A DNA stretch of 64,000 bases, from contig CAIVAR010000170.1 of assembly GCA_903904005.1 (NCBI GenBank), positions 1 to 64,000 on the forward strand, read 5' to 3'. Every line of letters starts with the position of its first letter. Position 1 is the stretch's first letter. Below, piece by piece: positions 46,123 to 54,403 of this stretch. This stretch comes from an uncultured Anaeromyxobacter sp. GTDB lineage: Bacteria; Myxococcota; Myxococcia; Myxococcales; Anaeromyxobacteraceae. The notes under the pieces were generated by a model. The model was not told the DNA's origin. It did no database searches and was given only the letters and a program-made list of their open reading frames with translations. The position numbers and the translations under genes were made by a program.

Positions 46123-46146
46123 ACGACCGGTGGGGCGCCGCCGCGG

Positions 46147-46746
46147 TCACCTCGCCCGGGTGGACGGCTGGAGCCAGGGCTGGAACAGCCTCGTGAGGAG
46201 CGGGACGACGGCGTAGGTCATCGCGATCACCATCCCCACCGAGGTGAGGAGCGAGCCGGTGAACAGGGACAGGTGCGCGAGCTCCGGCGCGACCCAGCGG
46301 GACATGGCGAGGGACATGGGCATCACCGCGAGGAAGAGCACCACCGCCATCTTCCACCGCGGTGGCGCGTCGGGCGCCGGGGCCGACACGAAGAAGGCCT
46401 CCATCCCGGAGTAGCGGCGCACGTGCCCCGGGGCAGGTTCCGGCGGCGCGACCGCCTCGCGCCACCGGGCGAAGGCCGGCGACGCCAGCCAGGCATCGTG
46501 GTCCGCCTCCGTCGCGAAGCGTTGCAGGACCGAGAACGTCACCTGGCCGGCGGCCTCGCGCCGGAAAACCAGGCTCCCCGTGGTCCCGGGAAAGCGGCCG
46601 AACGCCTCGAGAAGCCCCTCCAGGGTGGCGAGGAAGCCTGCCTCCTGCGCCGTGGGCACCTCGCGGTCGACGAGGACCGTGACCGACCCGTGCGCGAGCG
46701 CGTTGTCCCTGGGTGCCGCCGTGGAAACGGGATAGAGAATCTCCAT
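46147..46746 (-). CDS. Antibiotic-biosynthesis-monooxygenase (ABM) fold membrane protein
   Basis: A 199-residue protein: an ABM-like ferredoxin-fold domain (SVTVLVDREVPTAQEAGFLATLEGLLEAFGRFPGTTGSLVFRREAAGQVTFSVLQRFATEADHDAWLAS) over residues 15-100, then two C-terminal transmembrane helices (KMAVVLFLAVMPMSLAMS and LFTGSLLTSVGMVIAMTYAVVPLLTRLF). This combination occurs in predicted quinone- or small-molecule-handling proteins. ATG 46746 shares the tetranucleotide CATG with the start of the divergent porin gene. Confidence 0.75.
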   Translation of the reverse strand: MEILYPVSTAAPRDNALAHGSVTVLVDREVPTAQEAGFLATLEGLLEAFGRFPGTTGSLVFRREAAGQVTFSVLQRFATEADHDAWLASPAFARWREAVAPPEPAPGHVRRYSGMEAFFVSAPAPDAPPRWKMAVVLFLAVMPMSLAMSRWVAPELAHLSLFTGSLLTSVGMVIAMTYAVVPLLTRLFQPWLQPSTRAR

Positions 46747-48091
46747 GCGCGGAAGCCTATCGCGGGAAGGGCGCCTGCGGCTCCTGCTGCTCGGGGGGCT
46801 CACCCTCGCGGGGGCTCCGGCCGGGAGCACCCGGGCCGCGGGCGAGCTCTACCCGGAACCCGCCGCCGGCATGTCGGAGAGCTACCGCATCGAGACCCGG
46901 CGCTGTCCGCGCCCCGCCGACCCGCGCAAGACCATGATGGACTGCCGGCTCGACTGGTTCGACGCCGCCCTCGCCGCCGTCACCGAGTTCTGGGCCGAGA
47001 CCCGGCAGGAGCTCCAGCTCGCCGGCGTGACCCCGCGCGCGTCCCTCTACGGGAGCTTCTTCGCCGGCGCGGGGGATCCCGTCCCCGGCCCGATGTGGGG
47101 CGGGACGCTGTCGCTCTCGTTCGCCCTCGACATCGGCAAGATCGCCGGTGGCCCGAAGGGGCTCGGCTTCTACGTGGGAGGGGTCGGGGCGTGGTCGAAG
47201 GAGCCGTGGCCCTTCCCGGTGAGCGTCAACTACCTGCAAACGAACGTGTGGCTGAACGAGCTCTACCTCCAGCAGGTGCTCCTCGACGGCGCACTCACGC
47301 TGGCCGCCGGGCGCCTCCAGCCGGCCATGACCTTCGCGTTCCTCCCGGTGATGCTGAACCACGTGGGGCCGCTCCTCATGGCGGGCTGGCTCACCCTCGA
47401 CGAGCCGCCCTACCCGCCCGGCCCCGCCTCCCAGTGGGGGCTGCAGGGCGTCTGGACCATTGCCCACCAGTTCCAGGTGGCGGCGGGGCTCTACGGCAAC
47501 AACCCGTACGCGGCCCGGGGCGACCTGCACGGGTTCGCCTGGCAGCTCTGGGAGGGCAACCGGGGCGTCTACGCGATGGCGCAGGCCTCCTGGCTCCCGG
47601 GGGCGAAGCCCGGGACGGACGAGCTCCCCGGGCTCTACGCGATCGGCGGCTGGTACGACGGGAACGACTTCCCGGTGCTGGGAACGGGAACGGTGTCCAG
47701 GGGCAATTGCGGCTTCTACGTGCAGGGGCAGCAGATGCTCCTGCGGCAGGGAGGGATGGGGAGCGCCCGCGGCCTCACCGTGTGGGGACAGCTCACCTGG
47801 ACGCCGCGCCTGGAGGTGAACCCCACGCCGCTCGGCGGGATCGCGGGGCTCTCCTGGCACGGCTTCGCCGACGGGCGGCCGAAGGACACCGTCTCGGTGG
47901 CGGGCTACGCCGGCCGCTACTCGCCGTCGCTGTCGGGGAGCCGCGGCCTGGAGGGGGTCGAGCTCACCTACGACCTCGTCCTGACCGGCGCCCTCTCGGT
48001 CCTCGTCGACCTGCAGGGCATCTTCAACGTGAACGGGATCGCCGGCGTGAACGCCTTCGTGGGCGGCCTGCAGGTCGCCCTGAGCCTCTGA
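46745..48091 (+). CDS. Carbohydrate porin (OprB family)
   Basis: A 448-residue outer-membrane porin. Signal peptide MRGSLSREGRLRLLLLGGLTLAGAPAGSTRA; the mature barrel contains OprB-like segments (WGGTLSLSFALDIGKIAG, SVNYLQTNVWLNELYLQQVLLDGALTLAAGRLQP, GVELTYDLVLTGALSVLVDLQGIFNVNGI) and ends in VGGLQVALSL. Imports sugars. The ATG overlaps the start codon of the divergent ABM gene, leaving no room for an upstream ribosome site outside that gene. Phosphofructokinase follows 52 bp downstream, a sensible partner for sugar use. Confidence 0.8.
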   Translation: MRGSLSREGRLRLLLLGGLTLAGAPAGSTRAAGELYPEPAAGMSESYRIETRRCPRPADPRKTMMDCRLDWFDAALAAVTEFWAETRQELQLAGVTPRASLYGSFFAGAGDPVPGPMWGGTLSLSFALDIGKIAGGPKGLGFYVGGVGAWSKEPWPFPVSVNYLQTNVWLNELYLQQVLLDGALTLAAGRLQPAMTFAFLPVMLNHVGPLLMAGWLTLDEPPYPPGPASQWGLQGVWTIAHQFQVAAGLYGNNPYAARGDLHGFAWQLWEGNRGVYAMAQASWLPGAKPGTDELPGLYAIGGWYDGNDFPVLGTGTVSRGNCGFYVQGQQMLLRQGGMGSARGLTVWGQLTWTPRLEVNPTPLGGIAGLSWHGFADGRPKDTVSVAGYAGRYSPSLSGSRGLEGVELTYDLVLTGALSVLVDLQGIFNVNGIAGVNAFVGGLQVALSL

Positions 48092-48143
48092 CCGCGGGGA
48101 AGTTCGCTCGCCCCCGGATGGCCGGCGCAGCTAGACTCGGGGC

Positions 48144-49340
48144 ATGAAGAAGCGGCGAATCGGCATCCTGACTGGCGGCGGCGACGTCCCGGGCCTGAAC
48201 TCGGTCATCAAGAGCGTGGTCTACCGGGGCTGGGAGCGGGGGCTCGAGGTGGTGGGCATCCGCAAGGGGTTCGAGGGGCTCACCCACCTCGACCTCGACG
48301 ATCCGGCCAGCCGGGCGCGCTACGTGATCGAGCTGAACCGGGACAATTGCCGGACCATCGACCGGCACGGCGGGACCTTCCTCCACACCAGCCGGGTCGG
48401 CCCCGCCAAGGTCCGCAACCTCCCCCGGCACCTCGTCGGCAAGAGCCTCCCCTCGAGCGAGGGGAAGGGCGGCGTGACCTACGACCTGACGCCCCAGGTG
48501 CTCGCCAACCTGGAGGCCCTCGGGATCGACGCCCTCATCGCCATCGGCGGCGACGGGACGCTCAAGTCGGCGGCCCAGCTCGATCGACTGGGCGTGAAGG
48601 TGATGGGCATCCCCAAGACGATGGACAACGACGTGCAGGGCACCGAGTACTGCGTGGGCTTCTCCACCGCCATCACCCGGGCCACCGCCGCCATCGACCG
48701 GCAGCGGACCACCATCGGGTCGCACGAGCGGCTGGGCATCTTCCGCGTCTTCGGCCGGGACGCCGGCTTCACCGCGCTCTACTCGGCCCACGTCACCTCC
48801 AACCGCTGCGTCATCCCCGAGTACCCGGTCGACCTCGAGAAGCTCATCCACCTGCTCGTCACCGAGAAGCGGGAGAACCCCTCCAACTACGCGCTCGTGA
48901 TCCTCTCCGAGGGGGCCACCTGGAAGGGCTACCAGGTGCAGGAGTTCGGGCGTGCCGACGCGCTGGGACGGCGCAAGAAGGCCAGCGTGGCCGAGGTGCT
49001 CTCGGAGGAGATCCAGATCCGCACCGGGGAGGAGACCGTCGTCTCCGACCTCACCTACGACCTGCGCTCCGGCGAGCCCGACTTCCTCGACAAGCTGGTG
49101 GCCTCCACCTTCGGTACCATGGCGCTCGAGGCGCTGATGGACGGGTCACACGGCCTCATGAGCGCCGTCGTGAACGGCTGCTACGAGCTGGTCAACCTCC
49201 CCGACCCGTCGCTCGGCCCGCGCCGCGTGGACGTGCCCACCATGTACAACGTGGACCGGTACCGCCCCCTCTATGGCGACAAGCGCCACTGGCCCATCTT
49301 CCTCACCCGGGTCTCCCCGGCGCCGCGGGACCTCGCCTAG
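48144..49340 (+). CDS. pfkA: 6-phosphofructokinase
   Basis: A 398-residue PFK. Nucleotide loop GILTGGGDVPGLN (8-20), the second loop AIGGDGTLK (133-141) and the catalytic segment PKTMDNDVQGTEYCVGFSTA (157-176, base Asp161) are clear; HVTSNRCVIPE also fits. It pairs Gly in GGDG (the ATP-type residue) with Lys in PKTMDND (the PPi-type residue), a combination known in the group III/clade X PFKs that usually use ATP. Phosphoryl donor therefore needs testing. Its last 4 bp overlap the convergent small gene. Confidence 0.92.
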   Translation: MKKRRIGILTGGGDVPGLNSVIKSVVYRGWERGLEVVGIRKGFEGLTHLDLDDPASRARYVIELNRDNCRTIDRHGGTFLHTSRVGPAKVRNLPRHLVGKSLPSSEGKGGVTYDLTPQVLANLEALGIDALIAIGGDGTLKSAAQLDRLGVKVMGIPKTMDNDVQGTEYCVGFSTAITRATAAIDRQRTTIGSHERLGIFRVFGRDAGFTALYSAHVTSNRCVIPEYPVDLEKLIHLLVTEKRENPSNYALVILSEGATWKGYQVQEFGRADALGRRKKASVAEVLSEEIQIRTGEETVVSDLTYDLRSGEPDFLDKLVASTFGTMALEALMDGSHGLMSAVVNGCYELVNLPDPSLGPRRVDVPTMYNVDRYRPLYGDKRHWPIFLTRVSPAPRDLA

Positions 49341-49732
49341 CCTTCCGGCGGGTCGAGGTCGGAGAGGTCGCGCTCCGGATCGTCGTGGTGGAGGGTGAAG
49401 CCCGCCAGGTCGGGGGGCCAGGGCTCGTCGCCGAAGGTCGCCCCTTCCAGCCGAGCGAGCCATCCGTCCTCCACGAAGAGCGCGAACCCGGCACCGCCCG
49501 GCAGCCCGGGAACGGCGGCGTGGAGGTCGTCGAGGACGACCCGTGCCGCCGCGACGGGGGCGCGCGGCGCCCCGCGTCCGGGTCGGAGCACGGTGGCGAA
49601 GCTCGTCGGCGTGGCGATCCGGTGGACCACCGCGAGCCCGGAGAGCTGGTCGCGAAGCGCCTCGAGCGCCGGGTGGTCCCCGGCGAGGAAGGCGTGGAGC
49701 ACCGCGTGCTCCAGGTGGGTGAGCTCGCCCAT
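49337..49732 (-). CDS. Conserved-type hypothetical protein (131 residues)
   Basis: A soluble acidic protein, mixed alpha/beta, without signal peptide or membrane segment. It starts MGELTHLEHAVLHAFLAGDHPALEALRDQLSGLAVVHRI and ends Asp/Pro-rich (DDPERDLSDLDPPEG). The N-terminal helices resemble an EF-hand-free all-alpha adaptor, but I recognise no family. It is convergent with pfkA (4-bp overlap) and divergent from apbE. Confidence 0.65.
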   Translation of the reverse strand: MGELTHLEHAVLHAFLAGDHPALEALRDQLSGLAVVHRIATPTSFATVLRPGRGAPRAPVAAARVVLDDLHAAVPGLPGGAGFALFVEDGWLARLEGATFGDEPWPPDLAGFTLHHDDPERDLSDLDPPEG

Positions 49733-49787
49733 GCCGGCGCCGACGATGGTACTGCGCTCCCCCCGGCGCCGCCCTAGGAAAGCGGCC

Positions 49788-50831
49788 TTGGCCCGCCGCC
49801 TCCTCCTGCTCCCGCTCCTCTCGGCCTGCGCAGCGCTGCCGACGCCGCCGGCCGGGGCGGGAGCGCTCTACGCCGAGACCCGGCCCGCCATGTCCACGGT
49901 GGTCACCATCGCCGTCGCCGCCCCGCCGACTCCGGAGATCGTGGCGGCGGTCGACGCGGCCTTCGCGGTCTTCGCGCGGGTCGACGAGGCGATGAACGAG
50001 TGGCGCCCGGGGTCGCCCCTCGCGGCGCTGAACGGCGCGGCGGGGTCGGGGCGGCCGGTTCCCCTCCCCGGCGACCTCTGCCAGGTGCTCCGGGCCGGGC
50101 GGGACGGCGCGGAGCGGACCGGCGGCCTCTTCGATCCCACCTGGGCTGCGCTGCGGAGCGTGTGGCGCTTCGGCGACGGGGAGCCCCCGCGCCTGCCGTC
50201 CGACGCGGAGGTCGCGAAGGCCTGCCCGCTCGTCTCCTGGCGCGAGCTCGAGATCGTGCCGCTCGCCACGCCGGCGTCCGATGCCCCCTGCACGGCCCTG
50301 CTCCGGCGGGCCGGGATGCAGGTGGGGCTCGGTGGGATCGCGAAGGGCTGGGGGGTCGACCGGGCGGTGGCGTCGCTGCGACGGGCGGGGCTCCGGGACT
50401 TCACGGTCCAGGCCGGCGGCGACCTCTACGCCGCGGGGACGCGCGGTGGCCGCCCCTGGCGCGTGGGCGTCCGCGACCCGCGCGGCGCGCCGGACGAGCC
50501 CTTCGCCTGGCTCACGGTCTCCGACGCGGCCTTCTCCACGAGCGGTGACTCGGAGCGCTTCTTCGTCCTGGAGGGGAGGCGGTACCACCACCTCATCGAC
50601 ACCGGCACCTGCCGCCCGGCCACGGCGAGCCGGCAGGCGAGCGTGCTCGCGCCGACCGCGCTCGAGGCGGAGATCCTCGGCAAGGCGGTGTTCGTGCTGG
50701 GCGGGCAGGAGGGGCTCGCGCTGGTGGCGCGCAGCGGGGCGGCGGCGGTGATCGTGACCGCGGCGAACGAGGTGGTCGCCTCGCCCGGGCTCAGCGTGCG
50801 GCTCGAGGTGGCGCGTCCGCCGTCCCCGTGA
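49788..50831 (+). CDS. apbE: FAD:protein FMN transferase
   Basis: A 347-residue exported flavin transferase that links FMN covalently to a Thr of target proteins. Leader LARRLLLLPLLSAC with a lipobox Cys; the ApbE body shows AMNEWRPGSPLAALN, GGLFDPTWAALRSVWRFG, VGLGGIAKGWGVDRAV (substrate-binding loop) and the C-terminal metal site FSTSGDSERF...HLIDTGTCRPA. I prefer TTG 49788 because AGGAA precedes it; ATG 49746 in the same frame is possible. The FMN-binding protein at 51790 is its obvious substrate. Its 3' end overlaps the convergent operon by 41 bp. Confidence 0.9.
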   Translation: MARRLLLLPLLSACAALPTPPAGAGALYAETRPAMSTVVTIAVAAPPTPEIVAAVDAAFAVFARVDEAMNEWRPGSPLAALNGAAGSGRPVPLPGDLCQVLRAGRDGAERTGGLFDPTWAALRSVWRFGDGEPPRLPSDAEVAKACPLVSWRELEIVPLATPASDAPCTALLRRAGMQVGLGGIAKGWGVDRAVASLRRAGLRDFTVQAGGDLYAAGTRGGRPWRVGVRDPRGAPDEPFAWLTVSDAAFSTSGDSERFFVLEGRRYHHLIDTGTCRPATASRQASVLAPTALEAEILGKAVFVLGGQEGLALVARSGAAAVIVTAANEVVASPGLSVRLEVARPPSP

Positions 50832-51312
50832 AGCCGGGGCGCGGGTCGCGGCCGGAGGCGGGCAGCAGGGCCGCCACGAGGAGGAGGAGCCAGGCGAGCA
50901 TCGTCGCCTGGAACCCCACGAACGCGGCCACCTTGATGGGCGCGAGCCAGGGCCAGGCGAAGCGGATGGCGAACCCGGCCCCGATCCCCGCTGCCGCGCA
51001 GCCCCAGGTGATCCCGGCGAGGAGCGAGAAGGGGCGCCGCCTCGCCCCGAAGGCGAAGGCCACGAGGTGGAGCGTCACGAGGAGCAGGAGCGGCACGGCG
51101 AGCAGGTGCGGGACGGCCACCTCGAGCAGGCCGGCGAGCGAGCGCGGGGGCGCGAAGCCGGCCTCCGAACCGAGGAAGAAGGCCCGGACGTGCCCCCCGT
51201 CGAAACCGATCTTGCGCGCGAAGAGGACGGCGCCGGTGGCCATGACGAGGGCGACCATGGTCGCGAAGGCGGCGACCGGCAGGGAGAAGCGGGCCATCCG
51301 GGGATCAACCAT
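50791..51312 (-). CDS. Four-helix membrane protein of the flavin cluster (A)
   Basis: A 173-residue integral membrane protein with about four helices. His69 and His82 lie in one helix, 13 residues apart (PHLLAVPLLLLVTLHLVAF), a spacing seen in b-type haem proteins, and His41 precedes it. The end is cytoplasmic and Pro/Arg-rich. It resembles the neighbouring membrane protein in helix order and length, so the two are probably distant paralogues. It is the last gene of the porin-FMN operon and overlaps the previous gene by 8 bp. Function inferred only from context: membrane electron transfer. Confidence 0.7.
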   Translation of the reverse strand: MVDPRMARFSLPVAAFATMVALVMATGAVLFARKIGFDGGHVRAFFLGSEAGFAPPRSLAGLLEVAVPHLLAVPLLLLVTLHLVAFAFGARRRPFSLLAGITWGCAAAGIGAGFAIRFAWPWLAPIKVAAFVGFQATMLAWLLLLVAALLPASGRDPRPGFTGTADAPPRAAR

Positions 51313-51793
51313 CGGTCCGCCTCGGTTCCCGGCCGAAGGTCACCCAGGCGAGGACGACCGCGGCGAGGAGCGCCGCCATGGCCAGGCCGAAGGCCCCGAT
51401 CCGCAGCGGCGCCCATCCCGGGAATCCGGGCCAGGCGACCGGCAGGAAGGGGGCGAGCAGGTCGACGAGGGCCGCCGCCGTCGCGACGGCAAGCAGGCCG
51501 TTGCGCACCCCGGGGGAGACCGGGCAGACCACGAGCAGCGAGCCCACCGTGAGCAGCAGGAAGCCGTAGAGGAAGGCCCCCTGGTGGACCTCCTCCCAGA
51601 GCGCCACCGGCCCGAATCGCTCCCCGGGCAACGGCTCGAGGATGCGGGAGAGCCCCTCCGGCGTCAGCGCCCCGTGGGCGGCGCGGGAGGCGATCCAGCC
51701 CACGAGCAGGAGCACCGCGAAGGCCAGGAAGGCCCGCACCGGGGGACGGGCCCGGTCGAGCACCGCCGGGCTGGGCTGCACGAGGAACCTCAC
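51305..51793 (-). CDS. Four-helix membrane protein of the flavin cluster (B)
   Basis: A 162-residue integral membrane protein with about four helices, similar in layout to protein A. His40 ends the first helix (GWIASRAAHG) and His70 starts the second (LWEEVHQGAFLYGFLLLTVG). GTG/ATG-type coupling: its start overlaps the stop of the FMN-binding gene by 4 bp. No family is recognised. With protein A it could carry electrons from a quinone or haem to the periplasmic flavoprotein. Confidence 0.7.
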   Translation of the reverse strand: MRFLVQPSPAVLDRARPPVRAFLAFAVLLLVGWIASRAAHGALTPEGLSRILEPLPGERFGPVALWEEVHQGAFLYGFLLLTVGSLLVVCPVSPGVRNGLLAVATAAALVDLLAPFLPVAWPGFPGWAPLRIGAFGLAMAALLAAVVLAWVTFGREPRRTDG

Positions 51794-52332
51794 GGCACCT
51801 TCCTCGCTTCCCGGGCCATCTGGAGCGCGTGCAGCAGCCAGCGCGCCTGCTCCGACACCCCGCGCGCCGAGAGCGTCGATCCGGAGATGGGGGCGAGGTC
51901 GTCGCCGACGGCGAGCCGGTCGGCGGAACCCTTGCCCGCGAACTGCCCGAGCCAGCGCTCCGATGGCTTGTACTCGGGCGGCTCGAGGAAGGAGATCACC
52001 ACGATGCGCCGGATCCGGCCGTCGGGCTCGAAGGCCACGAGCAGCGTCTCGCGCTTGGTGCGGACCACGTGGCTCTGGAGCACCCCGTAGCCGAGGACCT
52101 CGTTGGCGCGCCGCGCCGTGTAGAAGGTGACCATCCGCTCCGGGATGCGGGAGCGGGCGAGCGTGTCGAGCTTCCTCGCCATGTCCTCGGAGAGGAGGAC
52201 GTCGGCGGCGTCGAACCGGTCGGCGTCCGGGAAGATCGCCCGGAGCGGGTCGGGCTTGCCGGCGGCCGGCCCGTCGGCGCGCGCGGCGGCGCTCCAGGCG
52301 ACCAGGGCGAGGGTGACGAGGAGGCGGGTCAT
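51790..52332 (-). CDS. Periplasmic FMN-binding domain protein (RnfG/NqrC-like)
   Basis: A 180-residue exported protein. Signal peptide MTRLLVTLALVAWSAAARA; the FMN-binding domain follows with GYGVLQSHVVRTKRETLLVAFEPDGRIRRIVVISFLEPPEYK and the flavinylation motif ISGSTLS, where Thr153 should receive FMN from ApbE. Unlike RnfG or NqrC there is no membrane anchor, and no Rnf or Nqr subunits are nearby. It follows the porin gene by 7 bp and couples to the membrane genes, so it looks like a soluble flavin electron carrier. Confidence 0.88.
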   Translation of the reverse strand: MTRLLVTLALVAWSAAARADGPAAGKPDPLRAIFPDADRFDAADVLLSEDMARKLDTLARSRIPERMVTFYTARRANEVLGYGVLQSHVVRTKRETLLVAFEPDGRIRRIVVISFLEPPEYKPSERWLGQFAGKGSADRLAVGDDLAPISGSTLSARGVSEQARWLLHALQMAREARKVP

Positions 52333-52339
52333 CTGCGCG

Positions 52340-53620
52340 TCAGTAGACGAACCCGATGCCCAGGTCCCACTGCTGCAAGGTCTGGGAGGCCATGGTCTTC
52401 ACCTGCTGCCAGTCGGCCTTCACCACCACCTGCGCGATGGGCTTGAAGTCGATCCCGGTGGTGATCACCCGCCGGTCGTTGGCCGGGTCGAGCACCCCCG
52501 CTCCCTGCACCGCCGACTGGGTGTTCAAGGCCTCGAAGCGGAGGTACGGCGAGAGCGACATGGAGGAGCCGACCAGCGTGAGGACGTCGAATCCCGCCTC
52601 CACGTAGCCGCCCCAGGAGGCGCTGCCGATGTAGGCCTCGGGGGCCTTGCCCAGGATCTCCGAGACCCTCCCCGCCTCCGAGAGGGAGCCCCAGGCCACG
52701 ATGGCGCGGGCGGTGAGCCCCTTCCAGGCGACGAGCGCGTGGACCTCCCCGATCAGGATCCAGGGGGAGACGGTGGCGCCGGCGGCGTCCTTCTTCCCCT
52801 GCCCGGCGTTGCCGCCGTAGAAGCTGCCGCCGAAGGTGGCCGGCCCCACGTCGACGTTGACGCTGCCCACGCCGGCCCAGGTCCGGGCCGGACCGAAGGC
52901 GCCGGTGCGCGCGTTGCGGACCCAGGTACCGGCCTCGAGCGGCTCGGTGCCGAAGGCGTTCATGCCGGTGACGAGGTAGGCCTTGTAACGGAGCGGCCCC
53001 ACGTCGCCGTAGACGCCGATGCCATTCTGGTTCCAGGTGGTGGGGATGATGACCCGGTCCACGAAGGGCCGGTAGACGCCGTAGAAGAAGATGGGCTCGT
53101 GGTTCTCGTTCAGGAACCCCACCGGCAGGAGCACGTTGCCCACCCGGAGCTGCAGCGGGTCGAGCAGCTTGAAGTCGAAGTAGGCGAGCTCGATCCCGAT
53201 CTCCCTCGCCCCGTGCTCGAACTCGATCTCCGAGTTGAAGACGATCCGGTCGCTGAACCGGTAGCCCACGTAGAGGACGAGCCGGAGGATCTCGGCGACG
53301 TCGGCGCGGTCGTCGGCGTAGTTCGTGTAGACGAACTCGCCGTAGCCGCCGATGGAGAGCCCCTTCGGCTGGTAGTGAACCTTGGAGGCCCCCATGCCCA
53401 TGCCGGCGTAGGAGCCGAAGGTGACGGCGTCGGGGACCGACATCTCGAGCTTGAGGCGGCGGACCTCCTCGGAGAGGGCCTTCAGCTCCGCCTGGGTGGC
53501 GGGGCGGTCGTCGCCGGCGGGGGGCGCTGCGGCGGGAGGCGGCGCCGGGGGCGGGGCCTCCTCGGCCAGGGTGGGAAGGGCGAGGGAGACGAGCAGGAGC
53601 AGGACGATCGGTCGGCGCAT
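52340..53620 (-). CDS. Outer-membrane porin with N-terminal coiled coil
   Basis: A 426-residue barrel. Signal peptide MRRPIVLLLLVSLALPTLA, a Pro/Ala linker, a short coiled coil (QAELKALSEEVRRLKLEM), then alternating strands including GLSIGGYGEFVYTNYADD, IGIELAYFDFKLLDPLQLRVGNVLLPVGFLNENHEP and the terminal QQWDLGIGFVY. The middle resembles phosphate-selective (OprP/O-like) and Geobacter-type porins. It is the first gene of the FMN operon, under a promoter whose -10 lies in a Fur-box-like sequence, which suggests iron or another metal as the cargo. Confidence 0.82.
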   Translation of the reverse strand: MRRPIVLLLLVSLALPTLAEEAPPPAPPPAAAPPAGDDRPATQAELKALSEEVRRLKLEMSVPDAVTFGSYAGMGMGASKVHYQPKGLSIGGYGEFVYTNYADDRADVAEILRLVLYVGYRFSDRIVFNSEIEFEHGAREIGIELAYFDFKLLDPLQLRVGNVLLPVGFLNENHEPIFFYGVYRPFVDRVIIPTTWNQNGIGVYGDVGPLRYKAYLVTGMNAFGTEPLEAGTWVRNARTGAFGPARTWAGVGSVNVDVGPATFGGSFYGGNAGQGKKDAAGATVSPWILIGEVHALVAWKGLTARAIVAWGSLSEAGRVSEILGKAPEAYIGSASWGGYVEAGFDVLTLVGSSMSLSPYLRFEALNTQSAVQGAGVLDPANDRRVITTGIDFKPIAQVVVKADWQQVKTMASQTLQQWDLGIGFVY

Positions 53621-53645
53621 GCGTGGGCGGGGCCTCTTCGATGTT

Positions 53646-53664
53646 GAGAACGATTCCTATTATC
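53646..53664 (-). promoter_or_regulatory. Fur-box-like operator
   Basis: On the minus strand GATAATAGGAATCGTTCTC matches the 19-bp consensus GATAATGATAATCATTATC at 14 positions. It is strikingly AT-rich here, and sits 26 bases before the porin ATG, covering the -10 element and start region. Confidence 0.62.
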
Positions 53665-53686
53665 ATGAACGAGATGGGGCGGACAA
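53659..53686 (-). promoter_or_regulatory. Sigma-70 promoter of the porin-FMN operon
   Basis: TTGTCC (53681-53686), a 16-base spacer and GATAAT (53659-53664) on the minus strand; the -10 is inside the Fur-like box. Transcription would start near 53652, giving a 30-base leader. Confidence 0.55.
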
Positions 53687-53746
53687 GGAGAATCGCGGTG
53701 GCCGGGAAGGCCCCGCTCCGGGGGTGGGAAACCACGGGGGGATGGA

Positions 53747-54403
53747 TCAGCGCCGGTGGCGCGCCCGGCGGTCGGCGACCGCCTCGGCCTTGGCGATGCG
53801 CGAGCGCTGCTTCACCGCCAGCAGGTAGAAGCGCTGCCGGAGCACCTCGGCCTCGACCTCCGGGAGGTCGCCGTGCCGTCCCCGCTGCGCCTCGCGCCGG
53901 TCGATGGCCCGGGCCAGCGTCACCGCGGCGGCCACCGAGACGTTGAGCGACTGGGAGAAGCCGCGCATGGGGATGGCGAAGCGGGCGTCGGCCATGGCGA
54001 GCGCGTCGTCGGATACGCCCCGGCTCTCGTTCCCGAAGACGAGCGCCACCGGCCCCGCGAAGTCGAGGTCGGAGAGCCCCACCGAGCCCTCGCCCAGCCA
54101 GGAGACGTGGATCGCGTAGCCGCGCGCCCGGAGCGCGGTCAGGCACTCCCGCGTCGACGTCCAGCGGGTGACGTCGAGCCACTTGTCGGCGTTCTGGGAG
54201 ATCTTCTTGTTCCGGTCGAAACCCTTCATGGGCCCCTCGACCACGTGGACGTCCTGGATCCCGAAGGCGTCGCAGGTGCGCAGCACGGCGTTCACGTTCT
54301 GCGGATCGCAGAGCGCCTCGATCACCACGGTGAGGGTCCGGGTCCGGCGGGAGACCACCTCGTCGATGCGCGCCTTGCGCTCCGGGAGGAGGTAGTCGCT
54401 CAC
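53747..54403 (-). CDS. TrmH/SpoU family RNA 2'-O-ribose methyltransferase
   Basis: A 218-residue SPOUT methyltransferase. Motif 1 NVNAVLRTCDAFGIQDVHVVEG, motif 2 ALVFGNESRGVSDDAL and motif 3 AIPMRGFSQSLNVSVAAAVTLARAI form the trefoil-knot SAM site. The N-terminal RTLTVVIEALCDPQN and C-terminal extension with basic residues match TrmH (tRNA Gm18) of Gram-negative bacteria and Thermus. Its start overlaps the obgE stop by 4 bp, so it ends the rplU-rpmA-obgE transcript. Confidence 0.88.
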   Translation of the reverse strand: MSDYLLPERKARIDEVVSRRTRTLTVVIEALCDPQNVNAVLRTCDAFGIQDVHVVEGPMKGFDRNKKISQNADKWLDVTRWTSTRECLTALRARGYAIHVSWLGEGSVGLSDLDFAGPVALVFGNESRGVSDDALAMADARFAIPMRGFSQSLNVSVAAAVTLARAIDRREAQRGRHGDLPEVEAEVLRQRFYLLAVKQRSRIAKAEAVADRRARHRR

